A stretch of DNA of 64,000 nucleotides from Clavelina lepadiformis (taxonomy: Eukaryota > Chordata > Ascidiacea > Aplousobranchia > Clavelinidae). Made by a program: the position numbers and the translations under genes. Below, in pieces: positions 46,751 through 57,898 of the stretch. How positions within the stretch are numbered: the first letter of the stretch is position 1; each line of letters opens with the position of its first letter. Location of the stretch: contig NC_135240.1 in the NCBI RefSeq assembly GCF_947623445.1, forward strand, positions 27,094,001 through 27,158,000. Direction: 5' to 3'. The notes under the pieces were generated by a model. The model saw nothing but the letters and a program-made list of their open reading frames with translations, did not search any database and was not told the DNA's origin.

Positions 46751-49700
46751 TCACGCTTTCATTTCATCGGACTGGACTGAACCAAGAGATGCCTTTTGCT
46801 TTGAGAGATCTACAAAAACATTAGAAAGTGAATTTCCTGGCTGATCTTGAATGAAAAATTTCTGGACTCTTCCTAAGGAACTCACCGATGTTGTAGTCCT
46901 CATCATTTGCTACCCACTTGAGTGCTATCAGCACCAAAACGATAAGTACCGTCCTAAACAGATCGGGCGTTATGGTTTGAAAACATCATTATCGGCTTAA
47001 TTCGCGATAAATTTATTTATTTAAAAAAGTTTTGAAAAAAATCTCTTTCCATTGGTGTTTTTACGCGCATGGATGCTGGCGCGGTAACTTAACTTCACCT
47101 GTAACTTGAAAGCGTTTTGTGTTTTATGCGGATCTCGAGGACTTACACGTAGATGATTCCGTTGATGACGGTTTGATTCTCTGACAACATGTTTTTGATT
47201 CGATCTTCTGGATGCAAGAGAACGTCTTCCGCTCTTTCTTCAAGGCTCTTCACATCCTCTTCCAACTCTGCGTTTGGGAATAAGAAGCTTAAAAGATCAT
47301 TCTAGAACGAATACACGAAGATTTTGTCGGAACTAACCGGTCATTGGCGAGATGAGCGAACGCGAAACGAGACGAGAAACGTCGACCGATCTTCGCCTTC
47401 TGGTTGCACAGACGCAGCGATCGGTCGTATCACTGTCGATGCACGACGCTACTGAACAGTAGAAGAATACCGGAAGTTTGTTTTCGTCGATCTGCGTGCA
47501 GAAAACTTTGCATCAACCAAAGCATTTCTGCGTGGGAAATAAGCGTACCATTTCTGGCAAGAGAAATACCTCTGAAAACGTCTGCACAAACTCAAACATG
47601 TCGATCTTAAAGCGGATGGTGCCACCGGATACTTCTACAAGCTCGAAAGTTTCATCTGAAACGCAGGTTCCGGAAATAAATTCGTACCGAGGCTCTCCCG
47701 TGACATTTTCGGTCGAAGTGGCGAGGCAGCTGTACAGGTTAGCTCTTAAGTTGCTCGGGATGTCGGTGTTGATTTCGAAATAACGAGCCTCGCCCACCAA
47801 AACCTGAGCAGAACAATCAATGGTGTTGATGCCTGACATCAACCTGGATTCAAATCAAAAACAACTGACGCCTTAAACGCGTTTTTGCTTCCGACATTCA
47901 CCTGCGAGGATAGATTGACAGCTGAGCTAAATGACGATTCGGAAAATACCGACATTTGGACCGAATCTCCTCCACCCGCGCCACCTTGTGCCGCAAAACT
48001 ACCGCTTATAGTTGCAGGCGGACGGCGTATTGGAGTAGGTGAAGGGTAGCTACATTCCATCGAGATAGTTATGTCCGGCAACACCTGGTCTGCGGAGTAA
48101 TTTCTTGTGCTCAGAACTTGCGTTAAGCGGAGGGAGCTTCCGACAATCTGAAAACAATGCAAGCGTGAAGCTGTCAAAAAATTCCGAGTGTTAAGCACAA
48201 TGGGCAAGGGTTAGTAAGCCGACCTCGCTGATTATCCCACAATCAAACAAACCAACGGTCACCAGCCACGATTCGCCTGTTGCATCAGTCACGTAATTGA
48301 TAGAGCAAGTCGTGTCAAGCAATTCAAGGTCGTTAGGTACCATACCACCGAGGGCGCATTTCGGGACGGTGACGACGATGGAATTGCTTCCGCACTCGTA
48401 TGTCGCGTTCGGTATAACTGGAAAAGAATTGTGTAGGTACTCGCTTTTCATAAACTCACCGCATGAAACCGTGATTAGCCAATCATGTCGGTGACAACTC
48501 ACAATCATGATAACTCACCAAAAGTATTCGGACGTCTGCTAGTGCAAGCTTGGTAGTTTATCACGGAGTCGACATTTGATCTATTGAACTCTAACCCGAA
48601 ATCGTTCTCCCGATCCAAATAAAATAAGTACTTGCAACTCGTCGAATCAAAATCTCCACAAGCCACCAACCTGGATTTTTTCCGTTTATTCCATTTATTT
48701 AATGCCTTCCAATTAAGCTGCGCTTTTAGTTATCTGGTTTGATGTGGCATTTGCAAATCTACCTGTTGAGTCTGTCCGCATTTGCGTCAGATGCGTCCTT
48801 GGAAATGACGATGATGCGGTCAAACTGACTGCTCACTTCTGTGTGAAACCTTGCCGCAGGATCGTCCTGAATAAGAGAATAACCCGCGACGCCGACGATG
48901 GCTGTGACGATGAAATAAATCGAATGTTAAAGCAATTAAATTAATAAAATGCACTCTTTACGGAAAAAGCATTTGGTCGTTTTATCGGACAAATGAATAG
49001 CTACGTCTAGTGAGTACATTTGCAAAACAACTGAACCAACATATCAAAATGACCGACCTACTCTAGTCGTGGTTCTGTTGTCCCGACGAGGTCCTGGTCC
49101 GTTATACGGGTTGTTTGCGACCACTTCTCTGACCTCTACCACCTGTTCCATTAATCTGATGTAACTGGCCACTCCACACATCGGCCTGTCTTTTGAAGAA
49201 ACCAGATCGAGACCGACTTGAAGGGACTGACTGTAACTGTAAAATTCAGCAGAATGCGTAAGAAATGCTGACAAGTCCATCGATCAGCTTCAAGCAAAAT
49301 CAATTATTGGCAGACAAAATATCCTCTATTTGCCTAAGTGCAAAATGTTTCGATCGGCGAACAGAAAACTGAGAAAGCCAAACGACAGAGTTGCAGTTGT
49401 GTCTCAATTATTACTTAATTTTTAACTGATTGTATATTGTTTATTTGTAAATAATTTTTACTCAATTGTTTTCAACAACTGAGGTCGTAGCTAATTCAAA
49501 ATTGTCACGCTTTTGTAAAATGGACTTACGTGTTTTGTGTTTCCAGCGTTTGCTCTCCCAACAACTGCAGCCCAGTTCGTATGTTCGTGTCATTCACAAA
49601 AGTAGAAAAGAAAGTCACGAAGGTATCTCTCCAGCTCTGGAACAAGAACCTTATGTTGACCACTTTAACCTAACGACTTGGCACTAAGGTAATTAGGATG

Positions 49701-50156
49701 AAGGCTCCAGAAATGCTCGGAATGCTTTATAAGTATTCAATACATGCATGTGTATGATGTTTTATGCTTTGCAAAATACAAACGCTGGTTACCAGCCAAT
49801 TGGTATAAGTCGGGTTGAGGAAGGGTATAAGGCAATTCGTATAATCAGAGTGTTTTGTCGAATCAATCAAGGCATAAAGATCAACGTCACATGGTGCCTG
49901 TTCGCATGTCGCCCCATTTTGGGCTAGCATCTGAGGACAGGGACATACGCACTCCGCCTCCGTATTGGGTCCTCGATATATACAGTTGTCACATCCTTTC
50001 ATTTCGCATGGTGTTTGACCTGGCGTTTGACCTGGAGTGCACAAGTTTACTTTGAGTTCATTTGAAACCCGCAAAGCTCATACAAGAAAACGGAGCCGTA
50101 CCTTTGATCGTTTTGGCGTTGACGAAAAGTAACCAAAGTATCACAAACTTCTTCAT
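46751..50156 (-). CDS. EGF-vWA-ZP membrane protein, copy B, 13 exons
   Basis: Exons: 50156-50102, 50049-49793, 49636-49530, 49236-49062, 48867-48763, 48670-48519, 48417-48224, 48147-47902, 47803-47570, 47491-47338, 47267-47147, 46953-46886, 46809-46751. Same order and mostly the same phases as copy A. Signal peptide MKKFVILWLLFVNAKTIKG; Cys-rich EGF-like part with a GQTPGQTP duplication; vWA start DLYALIDSTKHSD (metal site degenerate); LVACGDFDS... ends the vWA part. The ZP domain runs from ATYECGSNSIVVTVPKC to VFFYCSVASC, followed by the furin-type site TRRRRS. Membrane helix YVTVLIVLVLIALKW, then a short cytoplasmic tail ending SVQSDEMKA. Identity to copy A is low although gene structure is conserved. 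Exon 7 has a weak donor (GTCGGC). Confidence 0.88.
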
Positions 50157-50858
50157 TCTCTAAATATCCTTTCCCTAACTTATCTGCGAAATATTGTACT
50201 GTGTGTAGTAACACCAAGTGACCACGAGAATGTACTCGAATCTTGCGGAATTTCTGGAACTGATGTGTTTTAACTTTCCTTTCGTCACGACTGAATAAGC
50301 TGCTGTATAATAGTTTAATGCTTTTGTGCTGCTCGTGTGACTTCCTACCTGAGATAAAAAAAACAAACTTTTTGTTTTATTTTTGTTTACGTTTCGACAC
50401 CAATATTTAATGCATATCTGCCGAGAGAGCGCTGTTTGAAAATACGCTATTTCTGTCGGTCGCGAATTTTTTGTGTTGTGATAAATTTTTCTCCCATTTC
50501 TATGACAGTTTTCAAACAAAAATCTTGTTCCCTAAAACCTCCATTTTATTCAGTCAGTGAAAAGGGTTGTTAATGTCCAATATACTACTACCCAGCTATC
50601 TTGCTAAAAGGTGTTCTGCTCCAAACCAACGCCTGATTAACGTGATTTAATTAACGGATTGCGGAAATTGAACAATTCCGATTGTTTTCGAACAACCGAA
50701 CATGGCATGTAATTTAAACAAAGTAAAACGGAGGAGCGCGCACACGCACGCATAAGCATATTCTCGCGCGTGCACATTCACGCTAATATGCGCGATAAAC
50801 AATGCAAATTGTATCATTCGGGATTAGTCACGAAAGCACAGCAGCCTATGTGCGGATA

Positions 50859-50895
<37 letters not shown>

Positions 50896-52172
50896 TAAGT
50901 CGATATTATTATTCGTCTTATCCGACTTATCGCTCCTTTGGCCTCTAATAAAGATTTTTACATAACTTTAAAATTTCTTTGTCTTTCAAATAGAAATATA
51001 TCACCTGATTTTTCATTTCTTTCTGCTGTTAACCTTTTGAGGTAATTTGTCGCAAATCTCCAGCAAAACATGATTTATTAGAATAGTAGCGGAACGAAAT
51101 GGTGCAAAAGTTGTCTTCTAAAAATCAACCCTAGACCCTGCATGTAAATAATTAATCCTTGTAAATAAGTTGACTGGACTGCTCTCAGGAGTGGAACAGT
51201 GAAAGGTCTCATTTGAAAAAGTAAAAAAATGTTCACAAATTTTCAAAAGCATTTATATAAGTAGGCTGTAAGGTGTTGAAATAATTTTCATATGTTTTTG
51301 GAATAGTAGTTATATTAGATTAGACAAGTAGTCTGTAAAAACTACACAGTAACTTATATCAAACTATATATGCCAATTAGGCTACATAAATACACTTTAC
51401 ATTATTTTTAGGAAAATTAAATTGAATTTTACAAGTTTTATGTTTTTTCTGTGTACTTGTCCTTACTTAACTTCGTATGGGTCATAGATATCTATGGTAT
51501 GGGTGGAAAATATTCTTATTTTAAGCTGTTTTCATTTAACAGCCCCCACGACAATATCAAACAAATTTTCTGATGATTTTAGTTTCGTAGATTTTCAACT
51601 TCCAATTTTGTTGTGTAATCAAGTACCTTTACCAGACTGTATGGGTCATTTGGTAATTTTAAATAAAGTTTTACAAATCAATAAATTAACATAAAGTAAA
51701 AGAAGTGCAACAAACTTTTTATATAAATATAAAGTTTCTGAACAAATTTAAGTAAATACTTTTTACCTTAATATTTTAAATTATTTGTACTTTATATACT
51801 AGTAGCTTCTAGTTTCTGCTTTTTGCCTTACGCTTTTAACCTTTTAAAATTAAACCATACGCTACTGAAGAATTAGTAAATATACCTTTATGCAAAGTAA
51901 ATAATTTTCGTAACCAAAGATCATAGAAATCTCATAGTCAAAATTTGTAGAAATGTTTATAGAGAGACTTCGATGGTAAATTGGTAACTGCTGTTGCGTG
52001 GAGAGCATAAACTCTCGCACCTTTGGTTGGCAGCATAGTTTACCATAAAACTAACAATCAGTTTTACAGTTGTCAATGTTGGCAGTTACCATTTACTAGT
52101 ATGGTCTTATGGTAGTATGGATAGTGAAGTCCATTGGTGTACAGTGGCGTAGCCAGCAAATCAGAATCCTAT
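50157..52172. other. Gene-poor stretch
   Basis: No exon recognised. It holds the promoter side of ZP copy B and an alternating purine-pyrimidine zone (CGCGCGCACACGCACGC near 50734, and the GT run). Confidence 0.45.
50861..50892 (+). repeat. (GT)16 microsatellite
   Basis: Uninterrupted GT dinucleotides, next to a CG/CA-rich alternating stretch. Confidence 0.97.
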
Positions 52173-52180
52173 AGATAGAG

Positions 52181-52509
52181 CAGTGTTTCTCAAACTTTTT
52201 GCGATCGCGTACCACTCGTTCGTTTTTTTTGCTACACTGCGTACCACCTGGCTCCTGAATGACTTATTTTACTCAAATGTACCGGTATTTATTAGTTATT
52301 ACCGTTATTACTATACTATAACACCAATGAATAGCAAGAAAACACAATTTAATTTGATAGAAGCAACTGTTTCTTCTGCACAAGCTTGTCTATCCGGGGC
52401 AACACATTACTCACAGCACATCGAAAATCATGTTCAGCGGTACGCGGTACCACTTAAAAAGCTCTCGCATACCACTAGTGGTACGCGTACCACAGTTTGA
52501 GAACCACTG
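52181..52509. mobile_element. hAT-type non-autonomous element, 329 bp
   Basis: The left end CAGTGTTTCTCAAACTTTTT and the inverted right end CAGTGGTTCTCAAACTGTGG pair. The flanks agatagag repeat exactly (52173-52180, 52510-52517). GCGTACCAC motifs lie inside both ends. These ends match the widespread animal hAT consensus CAGTGGTTCTCAAACT. Confidence 0.94.
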
Positions 52510-52517
52510 AGATAGAG

Positions 52518-53764
52518 TATAGACACTAGTTACGCCTATGTTTGTATAGACGTGTTTTAAGCACAATTGCTGCGCATTTTGCTTTTGCTGAAAAGGTTTC
52601 CTCACTCTTGTCTGTACCATGTTTTACGTCGTCTTCATATTTTAGTGATTTGTGAATAAAGTTTACAAACCATGGCTCACTGAAAAGATATGAGCCACTT
52701 AATGGCGTAATGCTGAGTAGACGGTCAGGTATTGAGTTAATGCTAAATAAAACTGGTAGGCCTATGATACCAAATTGACCAGTAGGCCAACTTTTTTCAT
52801 TTTGTAAAATTATCCATGTTGAAATAATAGGGAGAGTGTTTAGTTACCACTGTACGAGCCTGTTTGAGTTTTGAGTTTACAGCTGCTACACCGTACATCT
52901 GTACGTATTTTACTTTACACTAGGTTACATGTCAGCAGTCTATTGCGTAGCTAACTGAGATAAATGGATAATGGTCACTTCAATGTCGGGCTGTATTGCT
53001 TGATAACTGATAACAGAAGACGGGATTACAAACGGAGTGGAACTGCTTCCAAGCAACAAGGATTCATGCAAATGATATTGGGAACACTATTAACAGTTAA
53101 AAATGCAATCAATCAGTCATTTTATTTTTCGTCAAAAGGGCGATGTGGACAAAAAATCAAGCCAGTTGTTACTAACACGTGCCAATGAACAGTAAAAAGT
53201 GACAAAGCCAAAAAGGCTTAAAACGTTCTCAAGAAAAATATCATTGATATTTGCTGGTAACAACTAGCTTGGCCACTAAACTGATACTTAGTTAAATCCA
53301 ACAAAAAACGATATTTGCAATCCAATTCATAATACACGTTTTCAATAACTTGAATGGCTGGATTCTAGTATACAAAATATATCGTGCGATAGTGTGGCCG
53401 TGCATTTCTGCCTTAGACTGCATTATAATGAGAGAGTTGAGTTTGTGTGTGTGTGTGTGTTTAATTTTATTAAAAATGAGCTGGACTAAAATGAATTTTG
53501 TATAAAATTCGGCCTTGGCCTGTGTGACCTACATCACAGTGAGATAATCACCTCTTTAAACGCATTAAACCTTTGTTTTGACTCTCACGTAGTTATTTTC
53601 ATGATTTGGCAATGGGTAAAAATATCATCAAAATTGTTTTATCATTTTGACTTCAAAGCACTTTACATGCATAGAATCACCAGTGAATGTGGTCACATGC
53701 AATCATTACATTTGATGACTCTGTTCAACTCTTCATCTACAGTGAACCAGATCAGGCAAATATA
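52518..53764. other. Gene-free stretch and ACAT2 5' region
   Basis: No exon recognised before ACAT2 except a possible untranslated leader. An acceptor-like TCATCTACAG ends at about 53741, some 23 bp before the ACAT2 start, suggesting an upstream untranslated exon. Confidence 0.4.
53443..53461 (+). repeat. Short (TG)n microsatellite
   Basis: About nine TG dinucleotides in a row. Confidence 0.9.
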
Positions 53765-54973
53765 ATGGCATCTGATGCAAGTGAGGTAGTGATTGTTAGC
53801 GCAGCTCGAACAGCGATCGGAAATATAAATGGTGCGTTGTCTACTTTGCCAGCCCACCAGCTGGGATCTGTTGTGATTGCTGAAGTTCTGAAGAGAGCAA
53901 AGTTGCTTCCCGCTGAAGTCAGCGAAGTTATTTTGGGACAAGTACTTACCGCTGGGCAGGGCATGAACCCCTCACGGCATGCCGCGGTATTGGCTGGATT
54001 GCCAGTATCAGTACCGACATGTCTGATCAATCAAGTTTGTGGTTCAAGTATAAGGGCAGTTGCCATTGCGAGCCAGGCCATTAAGTGCGGCGATGCAAGT
54101 GTTGTTGTGGCAGGGGGGCAGGAAAGCATGAGTTTGGCCCCCCACTGTGTTCATATGAGACGTGGAATCAGTCTTGGTGCAGTCAACTTGATTGACAGTA
54201 TGATGGAAGATGGTTTGACAGATTGCTTCCATAAATGTTCCATGGGTTCAACAGCGGAAACTGTCGCATCACAGTGGAAGATAAGCAGGGAAGAGCAAGA
54301 TGCCTTTGCCCTGTCTTCGCAAAGGAAGGCCGGCCAAGCTCAGAAAGAAGGAAAATTTAAAAAGGAAATTGTTTCTGTTATGGTTAAGAGCAAACGCTCT
54401 GAGGTCACTTTTGAAGAAGATGAATTTCCAAAACCAAACAGCGACATGGAGAGCCTTGCTCACTTGAAACCAGTCTTTGTTAGTCCTGCTGACAAGGAGA
54501 AAGGTATCATTGGAACAGTTACCCCTGGAAATGCTACGGGACTTAATGACGGTGCCGCTGCTGTTGTAGTGATGTCGCTTGAAGAAGCGAAAAAACGTTC
54601 CCTGCCAACTTTGGGAAAGATCGCATCTTGGGCGCATGTGGGAGTCGACCCATTGATAATGGGAACAGGACCCATATCAGCGATCAGAAAAGCAGTGTCT
54701 AAAGCCGGCTGGAAGCTCGAAGATGTTGACTTGTTTGAAATAAATGAAGCTTTTGCTTCACAAAGCTTAGCTATTGTTCGTGAACTGGGCATAGACATGG
54801 ATAAGGTGAATGTGAATGGGGGCTCAATCGCACTTGGTCACCCACTTGGCGCATCGGGTGCACGTTGCCTTGTTACCCTGCTCTACGCTATGGAGGGGCG
54901 TGGGTCAAAAAAGGGTGTAGTTTCCCTATGCATAGGGGGTGGCATGGGTATTGCAATGTGCATTGAACGTTAA
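53765..54973 (+). CDS. ACAT2: Cytosolic acetyl-CoA acetyltransferase (thiolase), intronless
   Basis: Condenses two acetyl-CoA to acetoacetyl-CoA, the first step of cytosolic isoprenoid synthesis. 402 residues, the usual length. N-terminus MASDASEVVIVSAARTAIG. The nucleophile Cys lies in INQVCGSSIRAV; VVAGGQESMSLAPH follows, then NEAFA; the His base lies in GGSIALGHPLGASG; the second active Cys lies in CIGGGMGIA. No signal or peroxisomal targeting end, so the cytosolic form is likely. The start at 53765 is the first Met that matches the family; the frame is also open to 53687. The absence of introns contrasts with most genes in the window and with vertebrate ACAT2. It may be a retrocopy that became the working gene, or simple intron loss. 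Confidence 0.95.
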   Translation: MASDASEVVIVSAARTAIGNINGALSTLPAHQLGSVVIAEVLKRAKLLPAEVSEVILGQVLTAGQGMNPSRHAAVLAGLPVSVPTCLINQVCGSSIRAVAIASQAIKCGDASVVVAGGQESMSLAPHCVHMRRGISLGAVNLIDSMMEDGLTDCFHKCSMGSTAETVASQWKISREEQDAFALSSQRKAGQAQKEGKFKKEIVSVMVKSKRSEVTFEEDEFPKPNSDMESLAHLKPVFVSPADKEKGIIGTVTPGNATGLNDGAAAVVVMSLEEAKKRSLPTLGKIASWAHVGVDPLIMGTGPISAIRKAVSKAGWKLEDVDLFEINEAFASQSLAIVRELGIDMDKVNVNGGSIALGHPLGASGARCLVTLLYAMEGRGSKKGVVSLCIGGGMGIAMCIER

Positions 54974-55702
54974 TTGAACATTTTTCTTCTATTGTCAACT
55001 AAACTAATAAAATAGTACAGTTTAGGTGTTATTAGGAAATGTTGGATTGGCTTCTTTGTTTGAATCAAGTGAACATTGTTCTCTTATTTCTGGTTTTGAT
55101 GGACAATTTGTGCTTGCTGACTTACATACATGTTGTTATTTGTATGTGACCTTTTGTGTACAGGGTATACACAGTATATTATACAAACATTGTAAAACTG
55201 AAAAACTGTGAAGTACTGAATGTTAAAAATTGAAATATTTAACTGACAATTCCATCTAGCTAGGGGAAATACTTTTTGTTTTTATGTTTCAAGCATTTCC
55301 GTATATATTTATATGTGCCGCATATATTTGTTTAGTGACAATTTTATAATAATGGCTCCACAGTCAACGTATAAGCCTTTAGTTCTCGAGTGTAGTGACA
55401 TGTACATTTTCACTCTCTTGCTAATCAGCAATATTTTTAAGGTTAATTAGGGTTTGCTTTCATTGTTGTAGTTGTTTAAGAACATTGCACTTTTCCTATC
55501 TGTAGGCCAGCATATGGGCTAATGTATATATATGCAACTTGAGTTAATTTGTTAGTTTGATTTGTCAATCCATCCAATTCATGTGTTACATTCTGTGTCA
55601 TAGGACATAAAATTATTCAAATCAATTATTGAGGATATCTGGTGTACAATGAGTCAACCAACTATGTAATTATTTGATCAACTTCTTCATTTTTTGCTGA
55701 AA
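54974..55702 (+). other. ACAT2 3' UTR and spacer
   Basis: The rest is AT-rich spacer with no exon. Confidence 0.4.
55006..55011 (+). terminator. Poly(A) signal AATAAA of ACAT2
   Basis: Lies 33 bp after the stop codon, which suggests a very short 3' UTR. Confidence 0.6.
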
Positions 55703-57898
55703 ATGTCAGTACATTGCCATTCAACAAAGATTCATAAAAGATGTGTTTTTCTTAAAAGAAAACAACTTCCCAATGAGACTGTCGCCGAGTACAAAACTGC
55801 TCTTTTTGAACTCGCTGAGAGTTGCAAATATGGCGATTTTTATGATGATGCCATAACACAGCAGTTTGTTTTCGGTTTATGGAATAAAAAAATCCAACAT
55901 ACGTTGTTAAAAGAAGAAGATCTGGACTTCACAAAAGCGACGCGAATGGCAAAGACTTTAGAAGAGAAGTTTGACAGATGCCAGATGGAGGAAGATTCTA
56001 ATCTTTGTGATGGGAATGATGAACAATTTGATAACAGTTTTAAAGAAGAAATTGACGGCAAAGATGAAGATATCTCAAGAAATGTCACTGTCATAGAGAT
56101 TGATACAAATGACACCACAGAGAAGCGGGAACATCTACCAACGGTCTCAAGTATTTATATTAACTCCCATACTTGCAACAGATTACTTATAAAATTTTCG
56201 AAGCCAGTTATTTCTGTAAACCATTCTTTATTTTTCTAGGACAACTTTTCCACATTATTATTAGTACAACCCACATCTATGTTAATCTATTTACTTTTGT
56301 TGTTATGACAAAACTGCTGTGCAATGCTGAATTTTCAACTTTTGATTATATCTAAGTAACTTTGTGATATTTTTCAGATGAATTAAAACAGAAATCAACC
56401 TCATGGTGGGTACACGGTGTGCAAGCAGAGCACCAACCGTACTTCGGATATTGTTTTACCGTCGAGGATGCCCAAAGAGTGTTGCGAGCATTTGAGCAAG
56501 CCACCAGCTCGAAATTTGTGGTTTTGAAAAAAGAAAAGTTCTTTGGTGATTTGGGTAATCTACATATCACACCGCTGTGATAAAGATAATGCCTGATATA
56601 GGCTTCGTGGCTGTTTCGTTTCGTCAATCATCATCACTTGCATTCCAGACATCAACGCTGCAAATCATCAGATACGCTTTGAAGGGATAACTTCAAAGAC
56701 GAACGTTCCAACTGTGCCTTATCTTGGAATACCATTCATCGCACTTGCAAGTCGAGTGTATGAGTGTCAGTATGGCATCGACAGACATTTTGAACAGAAA
56801 CGGGAGAAGAAATTAAAGGTAGCGGTAGCGCCACAAGCTTGATATTCTCAGTATGTCACGATTATGTTGAATTTCAATCTTTGCAATGAGCAAGTTATTT
56901 TCCAGAACAAACTCCTGAACAAAAGTAGATCATCCTTGCAGCCTTCCTTTAAACGAAACTGTCCTGCAAAAGTGACAATGAGAGAAATTGTTCTCTTTCC
57001 ACAGTACAAGGTGAGTTTGCTCCAAATCGTGGCTGCGTTGTTTGTTAACCTTCCTGTGTGTTTTAATTTGCAAACTATGGACAGATATAATCGTGTGAAA
57101 ATGGGATATGTCAAAACACTGAATGAATATATTTTAATTCAATTGGAGTTAGTGCTTACAACTCAGCTTCATTGGTGAGTGTATTGAACATTGCTTGCCA
57201 GCAAGCTACATGCTGCCATTAGTAGGAACATACCTGATGCTTACATGATCTCAGTAAACAATAAAAAATTGCTAATTTTCTCGTTTGTTCACGTACTGAA
57301 ATTACTACAAAATCTATCACTCAAAATGCTTCACATGGGGTTTTTGTGAAATTTGTCACATGGTTATAGCATGTCTTAGGGCAAGGCTAATATTTCATGA
57401 AACTCGGTCAGAAATCACATACCTCAATCTTCTGTAGCGGATTTTTTGGTCAAAAAAAACATTTCACCTATGTTCGTGCCGTTTTGTTACTATCAGACAT
57501 TCTACATGCAACCTGGAAACCTGCCAACTGCTGGGGTAATCCCCATGCTTGAAACGACAGCAACCATACCGCGCTCTGATTTTGATTGCTCTTATCGTGC
57601 TTTTATAGAAAATGTTTAATGTTCCACAAGAGTTCTAACCGACTCCATAAAGTAAAGTGGAGTTCTTCATGTTGCCAAGTTGTTTTAGATTTCCAAGAAT
57701 GTTTTGTATCACAAGAAGCACGCGTCGAAGAAGGTTCGGGAAGCCTTGAAGAGCAATCTTCCGATGGAAGTAGAGCAAAGGATCTACGTCGCTCTTCCTC
57801 CCAGAGATCATCATGAAAATCATTTTGTGGATGAGGTTAGAACTTTAGTGATAAATATCCGGAGCAGTTGCCTGTGCTCAGTAAAAGATGACAAATAA
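55703..57898 (+). CDS. CARF / ALS2CR8-domain gene with a gag-like first exon, 3' end unresolved
   Basis: Exons: 55703 to about 56147, 56378-56554, 56649-56818, 56906-57010, 57689-57835. Phases join, including 1 to 2 (A+AT). Exons 2-5 match the ALS2CR8 domain of calcium-responsive transcription factor CARF: STSWWVHGVQAE, FTVEDAQRVLRAFEQATSSK, VPYLGIPFIALASRVYEC, FKRNCPAKVTMREIVLFPQY and VREALKSNLPMEVEQRIYVA. Exon 1 (about 148 codons) resembles a Ty3/Gypsy gag capsid fragment and then an acidic linker (about 30% Asp/Glu). No LTR or pol sequence is seen nearby. If the last donor (GAG|GTTAGA) is not used, translation stops at 57898; otherwise further exons exist that I did not find. Whether exon 1 is really spliced to the rest is inference from phase and donor. 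Confidence 0.75.
55720..55985 (+). mobile_element. Ty3/Gypsy gag capsid-like fragment (fossil), apparently exapted
   Basis: The stretch from FLKRKQLPNETVAEYKTALF through ESCKYGDFYDDAITQQFVFG to MAKTLEEKFDRC follows the capsid pattern of Ty3/Gypsy gag proteins. It is a fragment only: no LTR, protease, reverse transcriptase or integrase was seen. It lies in an open frame that runs on into acidic sequence and a splice donor, so it appears to have become part of a host gene. Age cannot be set from one copy; lack of flanking element sequence suggests it is old. Confidence 0.6.
57507..57575 (+). repeat. Dispersed repeat piece, copy 2
   Basis: Diverged copy of 25978-26066 (shared ATGCAACCTGGAA, CTGGGGTAATCCC, CTCTGATT), here inside an intron of the CARF-domain gene. 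Confidence 0.6.

Noticed and set aside
50861-50892. GT repeat as a regulatory Z-DNA element
   Set aside because: It can form Z-DNA in principle, but nothing in the sequence ties it to a gene; listed as a plain microsatellite.
55703-56147. A complete LTR element at the CARF-domain gene
   Set aside because: Only a capsid-like fragment is visible; no LTRs, pol domains or target duplication were found.
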